DNA of 64,000 bases. Source: Tabrizicola sp031409795 (lineage in GTDB: Bacteria; Pseudomonadota; Alphaproteobacteria; Rhodobacterales; Rhodobacteraceae). Under the pieces are notes generated by a model that was not told where the DNA came from, ran no database searches, and saw only the letters and a list, made by a program, of their open reading frames with translations. Made by a program: the position numbers and the translations under genes. Positions 53,810 through 63,306 of the stretch are shown piece after piece (positions within the stretch are counted from its first letter, which is position 1; every line of letters begins with the position of its first letter). Location of the stretch: contig JANNXX010000043.1 in the NCBI GenBank assembly GCA_031409795.1, positions 42,920-106,919 of the forward strand. Reading direction: 5' to 3'.

Positions 53810-53851
53810 GTGCATGGTCACCCGGGCGGTATCCAGGGAATACAAATATGA
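53810..53851 (+). CDS. Possible 13-codon leader peptide coupled to the TadE-like gene
   Basis: A GTG codon 8 bp after a perfect AAGGAG (53796-53801) opens a 13-codon frame (VHGHPGGIQGIQI) whose TGA overlaps the next ATG as ATGA. The strong site is poorly placed for any in-frame start of the TadE-like gene, which suggests translational coupling. This is inference from spacing only. Confidence 0.2.
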   Translation: MHGHPGGIQGIQI

Positions 53852-54252
53852 CGTTGCCAGGTAGAGTCCGCCACTTCCTTCGCACCGATGATGGCAGTGC
53901 CACGGTCGAGTTCACGCTTCTTTTGCCTGCCTTTCTTGGTCTGATCGTCTTTGCGGCGGATACTGCCACTTCCTTCACCCGGCAGTCGAACCTGTGGAGT
54001 GTTTCGCAACAGACTGCGCGGATCGTGTCGCGACACGGTCTGGATGCGGATCAGGCGGTGGAGTTCGCCACCGGACTTTTGCGCCAAGGTGGCTACATGC
54101 CCGAAGTCAGTGTGACGGTCGATACTGACGCACAGATCGTGACCGTGGTTGTCACCGCCGCAGCCACCGAACTTGCGCCCTTCGGCATCATCAGTCGCGC
54201 TTTGAGTGATCATGTTTCGGTCTCTGTTTCGCAGGCGCTTGAGCCGACCTGA
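53848..54252 (+). CDS. TadE-like pilus assembly protein
   Basis: The 134-residue protein has a prepilin-like N-terminus: a short basic leader, then GSATVEFTLLLPAFLGLIVFA (about 17-37), the TadE membrane segment with the conserved Glu. A small extracellular domain follows. TadE/TadF proteins are minor pseudopilins of the Flp pilus system, cleaved by TadV. An in-frame GTG at 53803 is an alternative start but sits too close to its ribosome binding site. It overlaps the next gene by one base (TGATG). Confidence 0.8.
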   Translation: MTLPGRVRHFLRTDDGSATVEFTLLLPAFLGLIVFAADTATSFTRQSNLWSVSQQTARIVSRHGLDADQAVEFATGLLRQGGYMPEVSVTVDTDAQIVTVVVTAAATELAPFGIISRALSDHVSVSVSQALEPT

Positions 54253-55802
54253 TGGACGGCTTGGCCTCCAGGATTGGGCGCGCTTTGCGTGACGAAGGCG
54301 GAGGGGTTACGGTTCTTGGACTGTTCCTGCTGGTGCTGACCTTGCTTTGCGCCGGGTTCGCCATCGATGCCTCCAATTTTTATCGGCACCAGGCAATGCT
54401 GCGAATGGCGGCCGATGCAGCAGCGCATGCCGGAGCCTCAGCGTTGGCGCGTGGCGATACACCGGAGGCGGCCGAGGCTGTAGCGATGGCCATGGTGGCG
54501 CTCAACCTGCCCGATGACCCGGAGGGCAGCCTGCTTGCCGATCGCGAGACGGACCTGCGCGCGCTGGTCTTGAACCCGGATAATGGCAGGTTGTCCAGAC
54601 CTGGCCAGGACAGCCCGGCAAACGCGATGCTGGTAAGTCTGCAGCGTAGCAAGACCGCGCGCAATCCGATCCCGACACTCATCCTTGGCCTCTTTGGCCT
54701 GGACAGCTGGTCAACTGGCGCAACCAGCGTGGCAATGGTCACCCCGACCCGTCGCTGCAGCAACGCCTCCGGGTTTTTTGCACATGGTGCGATCACGATC
54801 GGACAAGGCGGCGTCGGCGCGCGACCCGGGGGCGGGCTGTGCGTGCACAGTCAGGAAGCACTGTCTTTGCCCCGCGGAGACGACTACCTTTTTGGGTCGG
54901 ACGCGCTGTTGAGCCTTCCCGCCCGAGGCAATTGTACCGGCGGCGCATGCGGCCTGGCGATAGAGGTCAACCTGGTGATGCCCGACACCACCGCCCATGT
55001 GGCGCGACTTGCGGAAGGTTTTGCCGCGCCCGGCCTTGCCTTGCCCGAAAAGCGGGCCTTCTTCGCCGACCGGCCGCTGGCGCAGGATCTGGAGCCGCTG
55101 GCTGAGGTTGGTACCGACCTGGACGGGCTGAAGACCGGCAGCGTCGTGGCCATCTCGGCGTTTCGCTTTCGGCTCTTGCGTGAAGTGCCGCCCGGACTGG
55201 TCTATCTTGTGCTGTGTGGCCAGCCCGGGACCGAGATCGAGGATGGCGGCGCTGACCAGATCGTCATCGGCGAGTGGCCAGATTCGCCCGTGCTGCGGAA
55301 CATCGCGCTGGTCACTACCTGCCCGATCCGGCTGGAGGCGAATGCCCGCATCGAAGGGACATTGGTCATCACCCTGGCAGAAGACGCGGGACGAATTACC
55401 GCCGACCCTGCTGCCCGGATCGGAGGCCCTGTCGGAGCCTGCAACCCGAAGCGGCGCAGCATTCTGATGACCACGGGGTCTCTGTCCCTGCCCTCGCATC
55501 TTACTGCCTCGGATTTGGCTGTCGTGGCGGGCGGCGATGTGATGCTGGGTCTGCCGGGCGAGGTTCAGAACCCGACCGCACGCGGCATTTCAGTGCATGC
55601 AGGCGGAGAAATCCGAACCACCGGATCCCAGGGTTTCGAGCCCTGCCCAGAGGCCGCAGACCCCGACGCCGTCTTGCCGACGCTGCGGGTCATCAGCTAC
55701 AGGCAGCCTTCGGTTGAGGGCTGGGTGTCGCTTGTCACTCCGCAAAGAGACGCAACGTTTCCCGGAACACACGCGGATCCGCCGATCGAACACGGTATGT
55801 GA
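54252..55802 (+). CDS. TadG-like (Tad domain) protein
   Basis: The 516-residue protein starts with a TadG-type membrane segment, GGVTVLGLFLLVLTLLCAGFAIDASNFYRHQAMLRMAADAAAHAGA (given in two parts: GGVTVLGLFLLVLTLLCAGF and AIDASNFYRHQAMLRMAADA). A long secreted region with about nine cysteines follows. No von Willebrand MIDAS motif is visible. It forms a pair with the TadE-like gene; no other tad genes (cpaB-cpaF, flp) are present. It may act in attachment, with a pilus machine encoded elsewhere. Confidence 0.75.
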   Translation: MDGLASRIGRALRDEGGGVTVLGLFLLVLTLLCAGFAIDASNFYRHQAMLRMAADAAAHAGASALARGDTPEAAEAVAMAMVALNLPDDPEGSLLADRETDLRALVLNPDNGRLSRPGQDSPANAMLVSLQRSKTARNPIPTLILGLFGLDSWSTGATSVAMVTPTRRCSNASGFFAHGAITIGQGGVGARPGGGLCVHSQEALSLPRGDDYLFGSDALLSLPARGNCTGGACGLAIEVNLVMPDTTAHVARLAEGFAAPGLALPEKRAFFADRPLAQDLEPLAEVGTDLDGLKTGSVVAISAFRFRLLREVPPGLVYLVLCGQPGTEIEDGGADQIVIGEWPDSPVLRNIALVTTCPIRLEANARIEGTLVITLAEDAGRITADPAARIGGPVGACNPKRRSILMTTGSLSLPSHLTASDLAVVAGGDVMLGLPGEVQNPTARGISVHAGGEIRTTGSQGFEPCPEAADPDAVLPTLRVISYRQPSVEGWVSLVTPQRDATFPGTHADPPIEHGM

Positions 55803-56019
55803 CCTGCCTTCCGGCCCCTCCCAGCCCCTTGCCAGGTCATCCCGGAATGGCGGAACCGGAACACTGCAGTCCTGCGCCGTGATGACAGCTTCGGCCAAAC
55901 AGACTACGGCCTGCCGCGTCTCGGATGGATCAGACAGCAAGAGGGCGGGCAAGCCGCAGCTTTCAGCGACATTCCCTAGACAGAGCGCCAAGCCTTGGGC
56001 CGGGGCAGCGGAAGTCTCT

Positions 56020-57819
56020 TCACGACGCCATCTTGCGAAAGGTCTCGTTTTGCGCGACCAGCGTCTCGAAATTTCCTTCTGCGGCAAGACGTCCATCTTG
56101 CAGCAGAAAGATCGTGTCGCAGTCGCGCACCGTGCTCAGCCGGTGCGCGATCATGATGATTGTCTTGGCATGGCCAATATTGCGGACGGCCTCCATCACG
56201 ACGCGTTCTGTCAACGTGTCGAGTGCCGAGGTCGCCTCGTCGAAGATCAGCACGTCTGGATCATGGTAAAGCGCCCGCGCGATACCGATCCGCTGGCGCT
56301 GACCGCCAGACAGCCGAACACCGCGTTCGCCTACATGCGTTTCATAGCCCTGCGGCATGTCGGCCATGATGAAATCATGTAATTCGGCCAGCCGCGCAGC
56401 CCGCTCAACCGCCGCATGGTCGCGCATTTCGGGCGGGATCCCGAAAGCGATGTTTGCCGCAACGCTGTCATCGACCAGGAATATCTCTTGCGGAACATAG
56501 CCGAGTGACCGCTGCCAGGCTGGCATTGTCTCAGAAGTCAGGGCTTTGCCATCCACCACGACTGCACCCTGATCAGGGACCAGCAGTCCCAGAATCACAT
56601 CGATCGCGGTGGTCTTGCCCGCGCCGCTGCCGCCCACGACACCCACGATGTTGCGGGCAGGGATTGTGAGCGTGAGTCCCTTCAGGGCAGGGGCATTTCC
56701 ACCGGGATAGGCAAATTCGACGCCGCGCAGTTCCAGCCGGTCAGCAAGGACCATCGGCAGAGGCAAAGCGGCGGGCGGGCCAATTGCCAGGGCAGGAAGC
56801 TGGCCTCCGGTAAGGTCGCCGTGAAGCTTGGCCAGCATCGGGGCGATGAAACGCATCTGCGTCAGCCCGCTATAAATCTGCTGGACTGCCGGGAAGATCT
56901 TCAGGACGGCAAAGCCGAACACACCAAGGATCGGCAGGATGTCGGCCATTCGGCGGTCCTGCAGCACCAGCAGCCCCAGGATCATCAGCACCAGTCCGCC
57001 GAACGCCACGGCTTCCAGCAGGAACCGGGGCAATTCGCCGATGACCTGACTTGATGCCGAAGATTCGACAAATAGCAGCGAGGGCTTGTCATAGCGGGTA
57101 GCATACCGGTCTTCGAGATGCAGAAGCTTTACATCCTTGATGCCCCCGAAGGCCTCAAGCGCCATGCGATGCCGTTCGGCGTTTGCCGCGATGAGGTCAC
57201 GGCCCAAGACCCCAAGCCTGTGACGCACGAAGAAGAAGATGGCAGCATAGGCCCCTCCGACGCCAAGAGCGGCAAGGCCTGCAGCAACTGGACTGACCAT
57301 GACAAGCAGCGTCAAAAGGAAGACGAGCGACACCAGGTTCGCCAGTACCCGCATGGCCGGGATCAGGACATAGCCGACGACCTTGTCGCATTCCGCAAGG
57401 ATCGCCGCCCCCAGATCGGCGCTGTTGCGGCCGAGGAACCAGACATAGGGATGATGCAGATAGCGCCGCAACAGCGTGCGCGAGAGGCTGTGATTGCGCA
57501 GATGGCTGAACCGGGTGATGCGGTACTGCGCAACAAGCTTTACCGCCAGTCCGAAAAGCACGAAGGCCAGAACCATGAGACCCAGAAGCAGGATGAACCC
57601 CGAGTCCGACTGAACCCCGCTCTGATCGTAAAGCCAGTCCAGAACCGGATTTTCACGGATGATGCCGGGTTCGGATGCCACGGCGAGAAAAGGCAGGACC
57701 GCAGCCACCCCGACCAGATCGACCAGGGCGACCACGACGACCAAGACCAGCAAAGTGTAGAACTGGCGGCGTTCGTCTGGGCCAAGCAAGTCAAAGAGTT
57801 GCCGATAAATGGCGATCAT
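56020..57819 (-). CDS. ABC transporter, fused membrane and ATPase domains (MsbA/PglK-like)
   Basis: The 599-residue half-transporter has six membrane segments (to about residue 320) and an ATPase domain. Walker A is GGSGAGKTTAIDVILGLL, the signature is LSGGQRQRIGIARAL, Walker B is VLIFDEATSALD, and the switch His is in MIAHRLSTV. This layout matches lipid or lipid-linked oligosaccharide flippases. In this locus no Wzx-type flippase was found, so this protein may flip the undecaprenyl-linked repeat unit. It is transcribed leftwards after the beta-helix gene, 115 bp apart. Confidence 0.9.
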   Translation of the reverse strand: MIAIYRQLFDLLGPDERRQFYTLLVLVVVVALVDLVGVAAVLPFLAVASEPGIIRENPVLDWLYDQSGVQSDSGFILLLGLMVLAFVLFGLAVKLVAQYRITRFSHLRNHSLSRTLLRRYLHHPYVWFLGRNSADLGAAILAECDKVVGYVLIPAMRVLANLVSLVFLLTLLVMVSPVAAGLAALGVGGAYAAIFFFVRHRLGVLGRDLIAANAERHRMALEAFGGIKDVKLLHLEDRYATRYDKPSLLFVESSASSQVIGELPRFLLEAVAFGGLVLMILGLLVLQDRRMADILPILGVFGFAVLKIFPAVQQIYSGLTQMRFIAPMLAKLHGDLTGGQLPALAIGPPAALPLPMVLADRLELRGVEFAYPGGNAPALKGLTLTIPARNIVGVVGGSGAGKTTAIDVILGLLVPDQGAVVVDGKALTSETMPAWQRSLGYVPQEIFLVDDSVAANIAFGIPPEMRDHAAVERAARLAELHDFIMADMPQGYETHVGERGVRLSGGQRQRIGIARALYHDPDVLIFDEATSALDTLTERVVMEAVRNIGHAKTIIMIAHRLSTVRDCDTIFLLQDGRLAAEGNFETLVAQNETFRKMAS

Positions 57820-57934
57820 TCCACAGAAACTTTCCGGATGTCTGCGCCCCGTCTAGCGCCTCTGCAAGCCCGGCGCAAAGGCAAATGCAGGCCCGATGCC
57901 AGTGGATCGCCTTGCCGCCCGGCCGGGTGCCGGG

Positions 57935-59446
57935 TCAGAACCTGATCCTGCGCCACGCGCCCAGCGAATTGGTGATCCGGATGCCGAACACCCGATAGAT
58001 CCAGGTTCCAATCATCCTGCCGGGAGGTTTTGGCACGACCGGCTTTGGTGGAGCGGGATTTGCGGCGGGCGTCTCGGCGCCGCCCACAGGGGGAGCCGAA
58101 GGATTTGTGACGCCACCGCTTGCCAGAACCTCATAGGCACCGCGGTCCGGCCCCTTGCCGGAAGGACGCGGTTGACCAAGGATATCCGTCGCCGGCGCTG
58201 ACCTGGGGTCGGCCGTGTCGATGAACCCGCTTGTGAGCTTGGGGCGATAGTCCAAAGCGGCAGCATTCTCGAAGACCGCGCCGGGGGTGCCGATGATGGA
58301 GTTGTTCCGGAATTCAATTCTCCGCAAAGGGTCGGTGGCGCCAATAAAGCTCATCGCAAGATTGTTAGCCACCAGGACATCCGTCGACGGAGTGCCATTC
58401 TTGTGATCACCGACATACACGTAGGGCGAGGTTGACGTATGCCCAAGACCGTTCACAAGCGTATTGTTGATGATCGTCGCCCGTCTTGCGCCCAAGACGG
58501 TTATTCCATGGTAGTCCTTTGTCGAGACGAGGTTGTTTGTGACGACCAGATCTTCGTAGAAACCATCGAACAGGCCAATTCCCTGCAGGCTGCATGGCAA
58601 GGCGTTCACGCCAGGCCCCCGCCATTCGATTATCGTGTTCTCCTGGATAACCAATCCCTTGATTACGCCGGATGGTTTTGCCCAGGATTGAAATCCGTCA
58701 TCATGGTTGTCACCGATCTTGAAGCAGTCATAGACCTTGTTGCCTCGAATGGTGGTGTAGTCTCCGATGCCGCGAAGCCCGTCTCCGACAAAACCATCGA
58801 CGACATTGTTGATGATCTCGGACCTGTCGCCACTGACCGTTATGGGAAATCCGGTCGCGATCACGCGGCTGTTTGCAACTTTGCTGTGTGATCCGAAGAG
58901 AGTGATCCCACCAAAGCTTCGGGTATTCCATTTTTCGATCGTCCAGGATCGATGCTGTTCGGCATTCCGTTCACTCTTCACCATCAATCCGTCGACGACG
59001 ATGTCACTTGTGGTCCCGGTTGCGTGAACGATGTGCCTTGGGTAGTCGGGAACCTTGGACGGGTCCGTCGGCCAGACGGTCAGATCCTTGAACGTGATGT
59101 TCTTGCCAAGATCACGAACAAAGATGCCATCCAGATGCGCCTCTTTGCCAACCATCGACTGGATGATGACCGGGCTGTCAAAGCGGACGTTCCTCAGAAG
59201 CAGAAAGCCATGTGTTCCGCTTTTCAGCAGAATGCGATCCCCGCCCTTTATCTTGCCGGACTGAATCGCCGCATCGACCGATCCGAATGGATCGTCCTTG
59301 CTGCCGATTGGCTTGAGAGCCGTTGCTATACCGACGGGCGCAACGTACCAGTCCGCCGCGAAGGTGGGGCTGAAGACTCCTGCAAAGGCAAGAAGGCTTG
59401 CTGCAAGCACTCCTTGTCGCCAGGGTCGCGCGGGAAACATGTTCAT
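57935..59446 (-). CDS. Secreted right-handed parallel beta-helix protein
   Basis: The 503-residue protein has a signal peptide (ending TFA, about 30) and repeated short strands with Asn/Gly/Val turns, such as GDRSEIINNVVDGFVGDGLRG and TTIRGNKVYDCFKIGDNHDDG. These are the pectate-lyase/DUF1565-like beta-helix pattern. It could bind, cleave or epimerise the polysaccharide (lyase or epimerase). No specific catalytic motif is certain. A proline-rich linker precedes a C-terminal segment RMIGTWIYRVFG. It overlaps the polymerase gene by 4 bp (ATGA), so it is co-translated with it. Confidence 0.82.
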   Translation of the reverse strand: MNMFPARPWRQGVLAASLLAFAGVFSPTFAADWYVAPVGIATALKPIGSKDDPFGSVDAAIQSGKIKGGDRILLKSGTHGFLLLRNVRFDSPVIIQSMVGKEAHLDGIFVRDLGKNITFKDLTVWPTDPSKVPDYPRHIVHATGTTSDIVVDGLMVKSERNAEQHRSWTIEKWNTRSFGGITLFGSHSKVANSRVIATGFPITVSGDRSEIINNVVDGFVGDGLRGIGDYTTIRGNKVYDCFKIGDNHDDGFQSWAKPSGVIKGLVIQENTIIEWRGPGVNALPCSLQGIGLFDGFYEDLVVTNNLVSTKDYHGITVLGARRATIINNTLVNGLGHTSTSPYVYVGDHKNGTPSTDVLVANNLAMSFIGATDPLRRIEFRNNSIIGTPGAVFENAAALDYRPKLTSGFIDTADPRSAPATDILGQPRPSGKGPDRGAYEVLASGGVTNPSAPPVGGAETPAANPAPPKPVVPKPPGRMIGTWIYRVFGIRITNSLGAWRRIRF

Positions 59447-60930
59447 TCTTGCACCTTTCGGTCTGGTCCACGGCTGCGGCTTCGGGACATGCCAATGCCG
59501 GAACGATTGTTCACGATATCAACGTCGAAATTTGACCTTCGCATGTCGAAATCTTGACAAACTGCCATTTCCGGCGCTTTTGGCGGCCGTTTGTATCGTA
59601 TCGGGAAACGACTATATGCGCCACTCGCGACCTTGCGGGTCTTCGGGTCCGGTGCGGAGGGTTCGAGATGCGCTCTGTTGCCAGCGTCACAGAACCACAT
59701 CCCGGCACCAACCAGAAGCAGCACGAAACTGCTGAGCCCGCCCCAGATGTGAACCGTGCCAAGCGTCATGTAGACGGCAAACACGGAAAAGAGATACCCC
59801 CGGCGCCAATTGGCAGTGTCTTTTGCCAGCCCCGGTGCAGCCATGACCGACCAAAAGGATGCTGCCAACGCCGCGATCATCAGGACTGCGCCGACCACCC
59901 CATGTCGCATGCCATTCAGCAGCCAGAAGTTGTCAACGGATGGCGTGAGCCATCTCGGCCTCACCCATTCGTTCAGGCCGATGCCGAAGATCGGATGCCG
60001 CCACATTTCAGCTGATCCGAATTCCCAGGTGTTGATGCGTGTCCAGGCCGTATTCGGATCGAAGGTGATGTGGTTGATCAGAATGGTGACCGGCGAGCGA
60101 TTCGACAGCACGTCCACCAGGACGTAGAGGGTGGCCGCGGATACGGCAAGGAACCGCCAGCGCCCGCCTGTCATCCAGGCCCAGGCCATCAGCGCAATTT
60201 GGATTGCCAGTGCAAGCAGTGGGGCCGAGGACAGCGATGCAAAGGTCATGAATCCCAGAAACAGGACCAGTGCAATTTGACGAAAGCCTTTGCGACCGAA
60301 GATCGCCACCAAAGGTCCGAAGACGGCCGCACAGAAAAGGCCGTAATGGATCGGATGCTCGAAGCCGGCCATCACGCGGTTCAATCCCAGCCGCCCGCTG
60401 CTGGATTCTCCCTTAAAAAAGGTCGGCATCACCTGACGCGACACCTCTTGCAGCAGGTTTCGATCGGTCAGGAACTCCAGAACCACGAAGGGGGTCAACG
60501 CAAGAAGCGCCCAGAAGACCGTGCGGAAGAAAAGAACAAAGTCTGCTTCGCTTCGGATCAGGGTCCGCCCGATCAGATAGCCGCCAAGAAGCTCCACGAC
60601 GCTGATCATCGCATAGGGCAGACGCTCCAGGCCGTGATGAAAGATCAGGGTGACCAGCATCCACAGCATGAAAAGCATCAGCAGCACGTCTGGCGCCCGA
60701 AGTCGCCCCACCCCGCCCGACACAAGCCGGATCAGAAGCGGTACGAAAACGATCAGCAACAGCAACCGGGCCGGGCTTAGACGCAGATCCCCGATGAAGA
60801 AAAAGCCTGGAAGCATAAGGCACAGCACAAACAGCACCAGAACCATGGGTGCGGCGGCCGTCCCGTGGGACAGGGCCCGAGGCGCAACCGAATGGATGCT
60901 CTGGGTAGAATACGCCAAACTGACACCCAA
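59443..60930 (-). CDS. O-antigen polymerase/ligase-like membrane protein (Wzy/WaaL family)
   Basis: The 495-residue protein has about ten to twelve membrane segments and one large periplasmic loop containing TRINTWEFGSAEMWRHPIFGIGLNEWV, the Wzy_C hallmark with Arg and HPxxGxG. Wzy proteins polymerise repeat units at the periplasmic face; WaaL ligates polymer to lipid A. The polysaccharide context favours polymerase. A hydrophilic basic tail of about 65 residues (ending SRSRGPDRKVQE) follows the last membrane segment, longer than usual. Confidence 0.88.
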   Translation of the reverse strand: MGVSLAYSTQSIHSVAPRALSHGTAAAPMVLVLFVLCLMLPGFFFIGDLRLSPARLLLLIVFVPLLIRLVSGGVGRLRAPDVLLMLFMLWMLVTLIFHHGLERLPYAMISVVELLGGYLIGRTLIRSEADFVLFFRTVFWALLALTPFVVLEFLTDRNLLQEVSRQVMPTFFKGESSSGRLGLNRVMAGFEHPIHYGLFCAAVFGPLVAIFGRKGFRQIALVLFLGFMTFASLSSAPLLALAIQIALMAWAWMTGGRWRFLAVSAATLYVLVDVLSNRSPVTILINHITFDPNTAWTRINTWEFGSAEMWRHPIFGIGLNEWVRPRWLTPSVDNFWLLNGMRHGVVGAVLMIAALAASFWSVMAAPGLAKDTANWRRGYLFSVFAVYMTLGTVHIWGGLSSFVLLLVGAGMWFCDAGNRAHLEPSAPDPKTRKVASGAYSRFPIRYKRPPKAPEMAVCQDFDMRRSNFDVDIVNNRSGIGMSRSRSRGPDRKVQE

Positions 60931-61105
60931 CTAACCACCGACATGCCCAAGTCGGCAGCCCTGCACCACTCTGGCGGCAAAGGGCCCGAAATTCCAGCCT
61001 GTTTTCCCGCCAGCGCCGGGCGGTTCGCCTTTTCGGGCGGGTCGATGCCGCCCCGCCCCGGTTTGTGGCAGCCGAAAGGACCGGCACCCCGGCCATCGAC
61101 GACGG

Positions 61106-62281
61106 CTAGAGAACCGACGCGATCGCTGCAGCCAGAACCGGCACCGTCCTTGCGTTCAGGCCGGCGATGTTGATCCGGCTGTCGCCCACCATGTAGATGC
61201 CATGCGCCTCGCGCAGGCGGTCGACCTGCCTTTCGGTCAGGCCCAGGCGGCTGAACATGCCGCGATGGCTGGACACAAAGTCGAACCGGTCCGAGTTTGT
61301 CGCCCTGCGCAGCGCGTCCGCGAGCGACTGGCGCAGGCCCAGCATGTTCCGCCGCACCTCCTCCAGTTCCGCCCTCCAGTCGGCGGTCAGCGCCTGATCC
61401 TCAAGGATCATCGTCACCAGCCGGGCCCCATGGTCGGGGGGGAAACTGTAGTTCTGCCGGTTCAGGAAGTTCAGGTTGCCCTGCACCACGGCCTTGCGGT
61501 CCGGAGCGGTAAGCGCGATCAGGATGCCGGTCCGCTCGCGGTAAATTCCAAAATTCTTGCTGCACGAGGCCGCAATCAGCACCTCCGGGAAGGCCGCCGC
61601 GATGCTGCGGGTGGCGGCTGCGTCCTCCTCCAGCCCGTCGCCGAAGCCTTGATAGGCAAGGTCCACGAACGGCACCGCGCGCTTCCGCTGCAAAAGCGCG
61701 ATCACCTGCTGCCATTGACCGGCATCAAGGTTTGCGCCGGTCGGGTTGTGGCAGCAGCCGTGCAGCAGCACCGCGTCGCCTGCCGCCACGCCTTCCAGGT
61801 CGGCCATCAGTCCGGCAAAGTCGATCCCCGAGGTCGCGGCGTCAAAGTAGCGGTACTCGGCCATCGCCATGCCTAGGTATCGGATGATCGACGGATGGTT
61901 CGGCCAGGTCGGCGCCGAGATCCAGACCCGCGCCGCAGGGGCGGACATCCGGACCAGCTCCAGCGCCTGCCGAATCGCCCCGGTCCCGCCCGGCGTGGCG
62001 ATCGAGGCCGCGCGTCCGGCAAAGCCGTCACCCAGAATCATCCCGACCATGGCGGCATTGAACGCCGGTTCCCCGGCAAGCCCGGTATAGGTCTTGGTCG
62101 TCTCGATCTCGCAAAGCTTGCGTTCCGCCGCTTTCACCGCGCGCATGACCGGGGTAAGTCCGGTCGCGTCCTTGTAGACGCCGACGCCAAGGTCGATCTT
62201 CGTGGTCCGGGGGTCGTCCCGGAACATGGCGATAAGCTGCAGGATCTTGTCCTGCGGCTGGGGGGTCAGGGTCTCAAGCAT
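61106..62281 (-). CDS. Aromatic/aspartate aminotransferase (class I, fold type I)
   Basis: The 391-residue PLP enzyme transfers amino groups between aromatic or acidic amino acids and 2-oxoglutarate. It has DLGVGVYKDATG near the N-terminus, LHGCCHNPTGANLD (about 178), and the Schiff-base lysine in SCSKNFGIYRERTG (about 241). The late segment holding the substrate-carboxylate Arg reads GDSRINIAGLN. The subgroup Ia sequence style matches TyrB/AspC of proteobacteria. It is followed on the same strand by the polymerase gene after 175 bp, but probably not co-regulated with it. Confidence 0.93.
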   Translation of the reverse strand: MLETLTPQPQDKILQLIAMFRDDPRTTKIDLGVGVYKDATGLTPVMRAVKAAERKLCEIETTKTYTGLAGEPAFNAAMVGMILGDGFAGRAASIATPGGTGAIRQALELVRMSAPAARVWISAPTWPNHPSIIRYLGMAMAEYRYFDAATSGIDFAGLMADLEGVAAGDAVLLHGCCHNPTGANLDAGQWQQVIALLQRKRAVPFVDLAYQGFGDGLEEDAAATRSIAAAFPEVLIAASCSKNFGIYRERTGILIALTAPDRKAVVQGNLNFLNRQNYSFPPDHGARLVTMILEDQALTADWRAELEEVRRNMLGLRQSLADALRRATNSDRFDFVSSHRGMFSRLGLTERQVDRLREAHGIYMVGDSRINIAGLNARTVPVLAAAIASVL

Positions 62282-62330
62282 CGGGAACTCCGGTCAGGCG
62301 GGACGGACAAGGTCGGGGGGCGGCAGCAGG

Positions 62331-63191
62331 TCAACCTGTTTCGACCCGCAGATCGTCATACATGCCCCACTCGGCCCAGGATCCGTCGTACAGCGCGTGA
62401 TTGCGGTGGCCGATCCGTTCCAGCGCAAGCGAGAGCACCGCCGCCGTGATCCCGGACCCGCAAGACGTGATCGCAGGCTTCGTCAGGTCCACGCCGGAGG
62501 CTTCGAACACCGCTTTCAACGCAGGCGGGGCCTTCAGCGTGCCATCGTCGTTCAGAAGGCCGGCAAAGGGCAGGTTCTTCGATCCCGGGATGTGCCCGGA
62601 CCGCAAACCGGCCCGCGGCTCTGCCGTCTCGCCCCGGAACCGGGCCGCGGACCGGGCGTCGATGATCTCGGCTTCGCCCAGCTTGGCGGCATGGGCAACC
62701 TGGGTCACGTCTTTCACCAGATGGTTCTGGCGGCTGACGGTGATGTGCCGGTCGCGGATCATCGCGGGCATGTCCTCGACCTCACGGCCTTCGGCGCGCC
62801 ACTTCGGAAAGCCTCCGTCAAGCACGGCGACATCGGTCTTGCCCATGAGGCGAAAGGTCCACCAGACCCGTGCCGCACTGAACAGGCCCGTGCCGTCATA
62901 GATCACCACCTGATGCCCGTCACCCACGCCCATAGCCCGCATCCGGCTGATGAACTTCTCGGGCGGCGGCGCCATGTGCGGCAGCGACGACCGCTGGTCC
63001 GAAATCTCGTCGATGTCGAAGAAGCGCGCGCCGGGGATATGGCCGGCCGCGTATTCCGCCCGGGCATCGCGGCCCACGTCGGGCAGATACCAGCTGGCGT
63101 CCAGCACCCGCAGGTCTGGGTCGCGCAGGTGCCTGGCCAGCCAGTCGGTCGAGACCAGAGTCTTCGGATCATCCTGCGGTGATGGGGTCAT
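62331..63191 (-). CDS. sseA: 3-mercaptopyruvate sulfurtransferase
   Basis: The 286-residue enzyme has two rhodanese domains; the first is inactive and the second carries the catalytic Cys in SCGSGITA (about residue 240). The CGSG-(V/I)-T-A loop identifies mercaptopyruvate rather than thiosulfate specificity. It transfers sulfur from 3-mercaptopyruvate to thiols or cyanide. The ATG at 63191 follows GGGAGA and excludes an unrelated 18-codon extension. It is separated from the aminotransferase by 49 bp on the same strand, which is apt because cysteine transamination yields its substrate. Confidence 0.93.
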   Translation of the reverse strand: MTPSPQDDPKTLVSTDWLARHLRDPDLRVLDASWYLPDVGRDARAEYAAGHIPGARFFDIDEISDQRSSLPHMAPPPEKFISRMRAMGVGDGHQVVIYDGTGLFSAARVWWTFRLMGKTDVAVLDGGFPKWRAEGREVEDMPAMIRDRHITVSRQNHLVKDVTQVAHAAKLGEAEIIDARSAARFRGETAEPRAGLRSGHIPGSKNLPFAGLLNDDGTLKAPPALKAVFEASGVDLTKPAITSCGSGITAAVLSLALERIGHRNHALYDGSWAEWGMYDDLRVETG

Positions 63192-63306
63192 GGCGGCTCT
63201 CCCGGCGGTTCCGCGGATATATCCGCGCGCAGGGCCGGGACGCAAGCATGCAGGGTGGCATGCGACAGGACGCGGGCGGCAGCGCCGTCCGCGTCCCGGT
63301 CCGGGG

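Noticed and set aside
59554..59559. TTGACA hexamer on the plus strand
   Set aside because: It lies inside the polymerase coding region, with no plus-strand gene downstream and no suitable -10 element.
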